From the NCBI GenBank assembly GCA_005884765.1, contig VAZV01000235.1, positions 18,719 through 55,419 on the forward strand: DNA of 36,701 bases. The letters run 5' to 3'. The translations under genes were made by a program, and so were the position numbers. Shown here one piece after another: positions 32,237 through 36,701 of this stretch (position 1 is its first letter; every line of letters begins with the position of its first letter). Source of the stretch: Alphaproteobacteria bacterium (GTDB lineage: Bacteria; Pseudomonadota; Alphaproteobacteria; Rhizobiales; Xanthobacteraceae). The notes beneath the pieces were generated by a model. That model worked only from the letters and a program-made list of their open reading frames with translations. It was not told the DNA's origin and did no database searches.

Positions 32237-34210
32237 TCAGGCAGCCCGCACCGAGTCGAGGAACCTGCCGACCTCGAGCTTGAGGCGGTTGCTTTCGACG
32301 GACAGCGATTGCGCCGCAGAGAGAACCTGCGCCGAGGCTGATCCAGTCTCGCTGGCGCCGCGCTGCACGTCGGTGATGTTCGAACTGACCTGTGAGGTAC
32401 CCTGGGCGGCGTGCTGGATGTTGCGGGAAATCTCCCTTGTGGACGCTCCCTGTTCCTCCACCGCTGCCGCAATGGTGGAAGAGATCTCCGACATCCGGCC
32501 GATGGTGTCGCCGATCTCCTTGATCGCACCGACCGATTCCTGCGTCGCCTCCTGAATGCCCGCGATCTGCTGGCCAATCTCGCCGGTCGCCTTCGCGGTC
32601 TGTTCGGCGAGGGCCTTGACTTCCGCCGCCACTACCGCAAAGCCGCGACCGGCTTCGCCAGCGCGCGCCGCCTCGATGGTGGCGTTCAGCGCCAGCAAAT
32701 TGGTTTGTTCGGCGATCGTATTGATCAGTTGGACCACGTCACCGATGCGGCCTGCTGCTTTCGACAATTGGCCGACGCGATCATTGGTTTTTCGCGCCTG
32801 GTTCACCGCTGCATTGGCGACCTGCGAGGACTGCTGAACCTGACGGCCGATCTCCGTCACCGACGTCGTCAGTTCCTCGCTGGCGGACGCCACGGATTGC
32901 ACGTTGGTGGAGGCTTCTTCCGACGCGGCCGCGACTACGGTTGCGAGTTGCTGCGAGCGTTCTGCCGCCGTCGTCAGCGTATTTGCGGACGCCTCCAGTT
33001 CGGTTGCCGCGGATGACACCATCTCGACGATTTCACCGACCGCGCCTTCGAACGCATTGGCGATCTTATGCATCTCGGCCTTGCGTTGGTGCGACTGGCG
33101 CTGCTCGAGCGCCGATTGTTCGGCGCGCAGCCGCTCAGTTTCCATCATATTGGTCTTGAACACCTGCACCGCCTCGGCCATCTCGCCAATCTCGTCCGCA
33201 CGGCCAAGACCCGGGACGGCGACGGTGGAGTCACCTTTGGCAAGCTTTGACATGGAAAGGACCATCGCCAACAGCGCCTTCGAGATCGACCTGCCAATCA
33301 GCAGGGACGCGCCACTTACAATGACGATCGCCATCCCAAGCGCGATCAGCATCCAGATCCTGACCGAACCGCGCGTCGCCGCCTCGGCCAGGCCGGCCAG
33401 GTCGTAGCGGCGTTCGATGTCCTCTTGTATATCGACCATGACCGGTTCGACCTCATGGAATTCTTTCGACATCGCAGCGCCATGACGCGCGACTTCCTGG
33501 GCACCATCCGCCCAGGCGTAAAAATCCGTCTGGTACTTTTCCAGCTTTTGAACGATTTCGGCCTTCCATGGCGCCGCCATCTCCGTCTCTGCCAACAATT
33601 TTGAGAATTCCGCCGCCGCCTTTTTCAACTCGCCGACATATTTCGTGTCACGCCGAAGCATGAAATCCTTTTCATGCCGCCGCATCATCAGCATCCAGAC
33701 GGTCAGCCTTGGATTGTCGCCTTCCTTGAGCTTTGCCTCGATCTCGTGAACGGCCGTGCGAAGCGAACCGGACAGTCCTAACGTCTCGTTGAGGCCGAGC
33801 TTGACCTCGGCCTGTGCCAGTGCACCGAATTGCTCCACGTATTTCTTGAATCCGCTATGGGCGACGGCAAGCTTCGCGGCGATGTCGTTGAAGCCGCCGG
33901 ATCGCACCAAGCTCTCCAAGCGCTCGAAATCACGCTCGATGTCGGCGGTCCACTCGGCATGGCGTCTCGCATACGATTGGTCCCGGCGCAGTTGAAAGTC
34001 CTTCTCCGCCCGGCGCGCCTCCAGCATTTCGTTGGAAAGCTGCCTGTTGAGGTCGGAGATGGTGCGGGCACTACCCGCAATGGTCCGCGACGCGTCGGCC
34101 GACCAACTGCCCATCTGATAGATCGCGCCGACCGCAACAAGACCAACAAGACCGACCACGCCAATCGCCAGGATCCGATGGGTCAGCCGAAGATGAAATG
34201 ATCCGCGCAT
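32237..34210 (-). CDS. Methyl-accepting chemotaxis protein with HBM-type sensor
   Basis: A 657-residue chemoreceptor. Membrane helix 1 is at about 12-31, and the periplasmic part contains two related motifs, AEKDFQLRRDQSY and HEKDFMLRRDTKY, the repeated element typical of helical bimodular (HBM) sensors, which in other bacteria bind organic acids. Helix 2 is near 285-308, then HAMP (RADEIGEMAEAVQVF) and the signalling hairpin (INTIAEQTNLLALNATIEAA, AGEAGRGFAVVAAEVK). The end VGRFLDSVRAA is nearly that of the neighbouring receptor. The start at 34210 (MRGSFHLRL) was preferred to a longer frame from 34276, though its ribosome binding site is weak. Confidence 0.92.
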   Translation of the reverse strand: MRGSFHLRLTHRILAIGVVGLVGLVAVGAIYQMGSWSADASRTIAGSARTISDLNRQLSNEMLEARRAEKDFQLRRDQSYARRHAEWTADIERDFERLESLVRSGGFNDIAAKLAVAHSGFKKYVEQFGALAQAEVKLGLNETLGLSGSLRTAVHEIEAKLKEGDNPRLTVWMLMMRRHEKDFMLRRDTKYVGELKKAAAEFSKLLAETEMAAPWKAEIVQKLEKYQTDFYAWADGAQEVARHGAAMSKEFHEVEPVMVDIQEDIERRYDLAGLAEAATRGSVRIWMLIALGMAIVIVSGASLLIGRSISKALLAMVLSMSKLAKGDSTVAVPGLGRADEIGEMAEAVQVFKTNMMETERLRAEQSALEQRQSHQRKAEMHKIANAFEGAVGEIVEMVSSAATELEASANTLTTAAERSQQLATVVAAASEEASTNVQSVASASEELTTSVTEIGRQVQQSSQVANAAVNQARKTNDRVGQLSKAAGRIGDVVQLINTIAEQTNLLALNATIEAARAGEAGRGFAVVAAEVKALAEQTAKATGEIGQQIAGIQEATQESVGAIKEIGDTIGRMSEISSTIAAAVEEQGASTREISRNIQHAAQGTSQVSSNITDVQRGASETGSASAQVLSAAQSLSVESNRLKLEVGRFLDSVRAA

Positions 34211-34283
34211 GGTGGGCCCAAATATTTTGAAATCCAATGTGCCGCTCGAGCAAATCGATGCCCGCACCGAGTCCACGGTATTT

Positions 34284-34296
34284 GTTAATCATTAAC
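34284..34296. promoter_or_regulatory. 13-bp perfect palindrome upstream of the HBM chemoreceptor
   Basis: GTTAAT-C-ATTAAC lies 74 bp before the receptor start at 34210, in an AT-rich patch. The position fits an operator or promoter element of that gene. No regulator is assigned. Confidence 0.3.
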
Positions 34297-34380
34297 GTCT
34301 GTCTAAAATTTGTGCAGTTGCAGATTGAGCGACTTGCGTGCGCACAACCTGAACACAGCTGACGTACGCGAAGGGCGCGC

Positions 34381-34407
34381 AGCCGCGCCAGCAGCGAGGG
34401 CGCGGCT
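34381..34407 (-). terminator. Hairpin at the end of the DUF6894 gene
   Basis: AGCCGCGCC and GGCGCGGCT pair over 9 bp around a 9-base loop. The stem begins at the last base of the stop codon on the minus strand. There is no T-run after it, so it may be a weak terminator or an mRNA-protecting stem. Confidence 0.35.
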
Positions 34408-34640
34408 TAAGTTATCGATTCCGCCACCAGGCGAATTCGAAATACCGGATTCTTCGCTTCGTCCAAAAGCTCCATCCGCCACTCGGCATTTTGTTTGAGG
34501 CTGCGCGAAATGCCGCCGAGAAGGTTGCCGCAGACCGCAGTCATCTCGCTCCAGGCAGCGTCGCGGCTTGCGAACTCATAGGGCTCGTCTGACGCGCCGG
34601 AATAGCGACCCTGGCTGATCCGGAAATAGTAGAGCGACAT
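34407..34640 (-). CDS. DUF6894 family small protein
   Basis: A 77-residue protein with the family opening MSLYYFRISQGRYSGASDEP: members begin M-x-x-YYF-x-I and are common in Bradyrhizobium. It continues EFASRDAAWSEMTAVCGNLLGG and ends with a strand-like MELLDEAKNPVFRIRLV. The ATG at 34640 was chosen from that family pattern; an upstream GTG at 34688 would add 16 residues and has no ribosome binding site. The function is unknown. It is followed by a GC-rich hairpin. Confidence 0.75.
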   Translation of the reverse strand: MSLYYFRISQGRYSGASDEPYEFASRDAAWSEMTAVCGNLLGGISRSLKQNAEWRMELLDEAKNPVFRIRLVAESIT

Positions 34641-34802
34641 ATCCAGGTCCACGGGCTCGGTCCCCTGTACGAGTGTCGAAGATTTCACAAACTGAGTGGT
34701 TAGTCGCTACCAAGACGTAAAAACGGCTATCCGTATGAATACGGCGTAGCGGCCTGCGAGCGGCCTGCGGCCGACAAGTAAAGGTGGCTCGCTGGGGTTG
34801 TG

Positions 34803-34826
34803 GCAGCGGGCCGAGGCCCGCGCTGC
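34803..34826 (-). terminator. Hairpin after the exported Cys protein gene
   Basis: Two bases after the stop, the minus strand reads GCAGC-GC-GGGCC-TC-GGCCC-GCTGC: a 10-bp GC stem with a 2-base bulge and a tiny loop. No T-run follows, so termination would be weak or Rho-assisted. Confidence 0.4.
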
Positions 34827-34828
34827 AA

Positions 34829-35416
34829 TCACTCGGTCGAACGGCGTAATTCCGGCGCGCGCTCGCCTTTCGCCGGCTCGGATTTGACCGGCTCGATCTT
34901 GGTGATCTCGACCCGCGGCGTCTCGACGCGCGCCGCAACCTCGGCCCGCGGCGTATCGGTCGATCCGGTCCGATCCATATGATGCAGCGAACGTGGCCGG
35001 GCGACGGCCCGCGCCATCAGCATCTGAGCGGCGCCCTGATGATGGAAATCGCAATAGGCGAAGCCCATGCCCGAAACCGAGCCGCGGAAGCTGCGCTCGT
35101 CTTGTTTGTCGAGATTGAAGCAGGGCTCGAACGGGATGCCCTTGATCGAGGCGCACACCGCCTGGCCACGAATCTGAAGCGTGTTGCCGGGCAGACGGAT
35201 GTGGCGTACCGGTCCTGCGCCGGAAAACTGCACGGCGCCGGCAGCACCCATGTCGTCCAACACGCGGCCTGCGCCGCGAGTGCCGTCGAAACAGGTAAAT
35301 GCGAAGACCTTGCCGGCGACGAACCTGCGCGCCTCATCGGCGGTCATCATGCCAGCCAACGCTGGAGCAATCATCGCACCGGCCGTGACGGTACCCAACA
35401 CAAGACGCGCAAGCAT
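34829..35416 (-). CDS. Exported hypothetical protein with four cysteines
   Basis: A 195-residue protein with a signal peptide (MLARLVLGTVTAGAMIAPALAG, cleavage probably after ALA). The mature part has Cys at about 42, 88, 99 and 122, enough for two disulfides in the periplasm: FAFTCFDGTRGAGRV, GQAVCASIKGIPFEPCFNL and GFAYCDFHH. The last 45 residues are a charged, disordered-looking tail rich in Glu, Arg, Lys and Pro. It resembles hypothetical proteins of Bradyrhizobium; no family function is known. It is monocistronic, with a hairpin straight after its stop. Confidence 0.8.
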   Translation of the reverse strand: MLARLVLGTVTAGAMIAPALAGMMTADEARRFVAGKVFAFTCFDGTRGAGRVLDDMGAAGAVQFSGAGPVRHIRLPGNTLQIRGQAVCASIKGIPFEPCFNLDKQDERSFRGSVSGMGFAYCDFHHQGAAQMLMARAVARPRSLHHMDRTGSTDTPRAEVAARVETPRVEITKIEPVKSEPAKGERAPELRRSTE

Positions 35417-35529
35417 GCTAGCTACTCCAACTTACCCCAGCGCTGGCAAAGGCTGATGCCTTTACCCGCTGCTTACCATACCAACAGTGGCAACATTGGA
35501 GCAGCTTGGTTGGTAAAGTCTGAACAGCG

Positions 35530-36516
35530 TTAGGGAATTTTTACCACGATTCGACCGCGGACCTGGCCGGCGAGGATTTTGCCGGCTTCGCCGACGACCT
35601 GGTCGAGGTTAATTTCATGAGTAATTTCAGACAGTTTCGTCGGGTCCAAATCGGTCGCCAGCCGGCTCCAAGCGGTCTTGCGCAGCGGAATCGGACACAT
35701 CACGGAATCGATGCCGAGAAGGCACACCCCGCGCAAAATAAAGGGCGCCACCGAGGACGGCAGATCCATGCCGCCAGCAAGACCGCAGGCGGCGATGGCT
35801 CCGCCATATTGGGCCATGGACAGAAGGTTGGCGAGCGTGATCGAACCGACGCTGTCGATCCCCCCTGCCCAGCGGTCCTTCGCCAGCGGCTTGACCGGCC
35901 CTGAAAGCTCGGCGCGATCGATCACCTCGGCGGCGCCAAGGCCCTTCAGATAGCTCGCCTCGGACATGCGGCCGGTCGATGCGATGACGTGATAGCCGAG
36001 TTTTGACAGCACCGCGGTCGCGACGGAACCGACGCCACCGGCGGCGCCGGTGACCGCGATCGGGCCGCTAGCCGGCGAAACTCCGTGCTTCTCGAGCGCG
36101 AGCACCGCCAGCATCGCGGTGTAGCCGGCGGTGCCGATCGCCATCGCATCGCGTGTCGATATGCGCTGCGGCAAGCGCACGAGCCATTCGCCCTTGACCC
36201 GCGCCCTCTCCGCGTAGCTGCCCAGATGAGTTTCGCCCATGCCCCAGCCGTTGCAGACGACCTTGTCGCCCGCCTTCCACTGCGGATGCGATGACTGTTC
36301 GACGGTACCCGCAAAGTCGATGCCGGCAATCATCGGAAAACGCCGCACCACCGGCGCCTTGCCGGTGACGGCAAGCCCGTCCTTGTAGTTCAGCGTCGAC
36401 CACTCGACACGAACGGTGACGTCGCCATCCATCAGGTCGGCTTCGTCGAATTGCGTCAGCGCAGCCGCGGTGCCCTTTTCCGTCCTGTCGATCCTGATCG
36501 CCCTGAATGTTCCCAA
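35530..36516 (-). CDS. acuI: Acrylyl-CoA reductase-like MDR oxidoreductase (AcuI/YhdH)
   Basis: A 328-residue NADPH-dependent medium-chain reductase. Motifs of the YhdH/AcuI subfamily are FRAIRIDRTEKG at the start, EWSTLNYKDGLAVTGKAPVVRRFPMIAGID in pieces, GDKVVCNGWGMGETHLGSYAERA, the cofactor loop VTGAAGGVGSVA (about residue 145-156) and LLGIDSVMCP. It lacks the zinc site of alcohol dehydrogenases. It reduces acryloyl-CoA to propionyl-CoA, detoxifying an electrophile. The start is a TTG at 36516: AGGGGAG lies 7 bases before it and family members begin just there; the longer frame from 36546 (also TTG) lacks a ribosome binding site. Confidence 0.9.
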   Translation of the reverse strand: MGTFRAIRIDRTEKGTAAALTQFDEADLMDGDVTVRVEWSTLNYKDGLAVTGKAPVVRRFPMIAGIDFAGTVEQSSHPQWKAGDKVVCNGWGMGETHLGSYAERARVKGEWLVRLPQRISTRDAMAIGTAGYTAMLAVLALEKHGVSPASGPIAVTGAAGGVGSVATAVLSKLGYHVIASTGRMSEASYLKGLGAAEVIDRAELSGPVKPLAKDRWAGGIDSVGSITLANLLSMAQYGGAIAACGLAGGMDLPSSVAPFILRGVCLLGIDSVMCPIPLRKTAWSRLATDLDPTKLSEITHEINLDQVVGEAGKILAGQVRGRIVVKIP

Positions 36517-36560
36517 GGTGAAACTCCCCTGAACTTGAGCGTTCAAGGGGTTTTATCGCA

Positions 36561-36701
36561 TCAAGCAGGTTGTGCAACCGCTCGCACGACGGGCTTCTCG
36601 ACGATCGGCAGATTGATCAGCGCCGACAAGACGCCGAACAGCACCGAAAGCCACCAGATCGGTGTGTAGGAACCGGATTTCTCGAACACGATGCCGCCGA
36701 G
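36561..36701 (-). CDS. MFS transporter, C-terminal end only
   Basis: The last 46 codons of a gene that begins beyond the right edge: LGGIVFEKSGSYTPIWWLSV, then LFGVLSALINLPIVEKP and a short tail. The pattern (loop, final membrane helix, short cytoplasmic tail) is typical of the last transmembrane segment of major facilitator permeases. The stop lies 44 bp before the acuI start on the same strand, so acuI may be its downstream operon partner. The substrate cannot be judged. Confidence 0.75.
   Translation of the reverse strand, partial: LGGIVFEKSGSYTPIWWLSVLFGVLSALINLPIVEKPVVRAVAQPA

Noticed and set aside
34740..34775. Direct repeat GCGGCCTGC near 34750
   Set aside because: A short GC-rich double copy with no other sign of function; expected by chance at this base composition.

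Overview
The window looks like a chromosomal segment of a GC-rich alphaproteobacterium, most likely a Bradyrhizobium/Rhodopseudomonas-type member of the Nitrobacteraceae. The reasons are codon use, tightly packed genes with ATGA/GTGA overlaps, and typical neighbours: a TIGR02301-family protein, a DUF6894 protein, an NrtR-like 'NAD regulator', and a CHASE2 cyclase beside a FecR-like protein. This assignment is inference from protein resemblance; no rRNA or other marker settles it. No rRNA, CRISPR array, phage or intact insertion sequence was seen.

Region 1 (1-11.7 kb) is an acyl-CoA catabolic island with two regulators. On the left, an enoyl-CoA hydratase (cut by the window edge) and a dienoyl-CoA-reductase-like SDR lie divergent to a MarR regulator, with two inverted copies of one operator between them. 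Then come four minus-strand genes: a TetR regulator, a biotin carboxylase, a separate biotin-carrier protein and a carboxyltransferase. Together they form an MCC/GCC-type acyl-CoA carboxylase. Divergent from them run an isovaleryl-CoA-dehydrogenase-like enzyme, a second SDR and two acyl-CoA synthetases. Activation, dehydrogenation, carboxylation, hydration and reduction fit breakdown of a branched-chain or isoprenoid acid (liu/atu-like logic), but the substrate cannot be read from sequence. The TetR-acyl-CoA dehydrogenase intergenic region is a mirror-symmetric pair of promoters with matching operators. The island shows rearrangement: one SDR lacks about 22 internal residues, the carboxylase alpha subunit is split inside its BT domain, and the two synthetase genes are joined out of frame. 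A roughly 0.7 kb stretch with one doubtful ORF follows, up to a tRNA-Pro(CGG).

Region 2 (12.4-27.2 kb) is core metabolism and maintenance. It holds tRNA-Pro; a Sua5 / FAD-oxidase / GNAT / NudK run with overlapping or close genes; a racemase-superfamily protein; an SRAP (YedK/HMCES) protein; a Nudix hydrolase; small conserved proteins; a dihydroorotase-type amidohydrolase with one altered metal ligand; YgfZ, Tag and an HD hydrolase in overlapping order; a CX5R phosphatase; an NrtR-like regulator; and a large DUF2339 membrane protein.

Region 3 (27.5-34.3 kb) is signalling. A secreted FecR-like protein with an EF-hand-like loop sits directly before a CHASE2-class III nucleotide cyclase. Two chemoreceptors follow, with divergent sensor regions and nearly identical signalling tails. 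Region 4 (34.4-36.7 kb) has a DUF6894 protein, an exported Cys-containing protein, an AcuI/YhdH acrylyl-CoA reductase with a TTG start, and the C-terminus of an MFS transporter.
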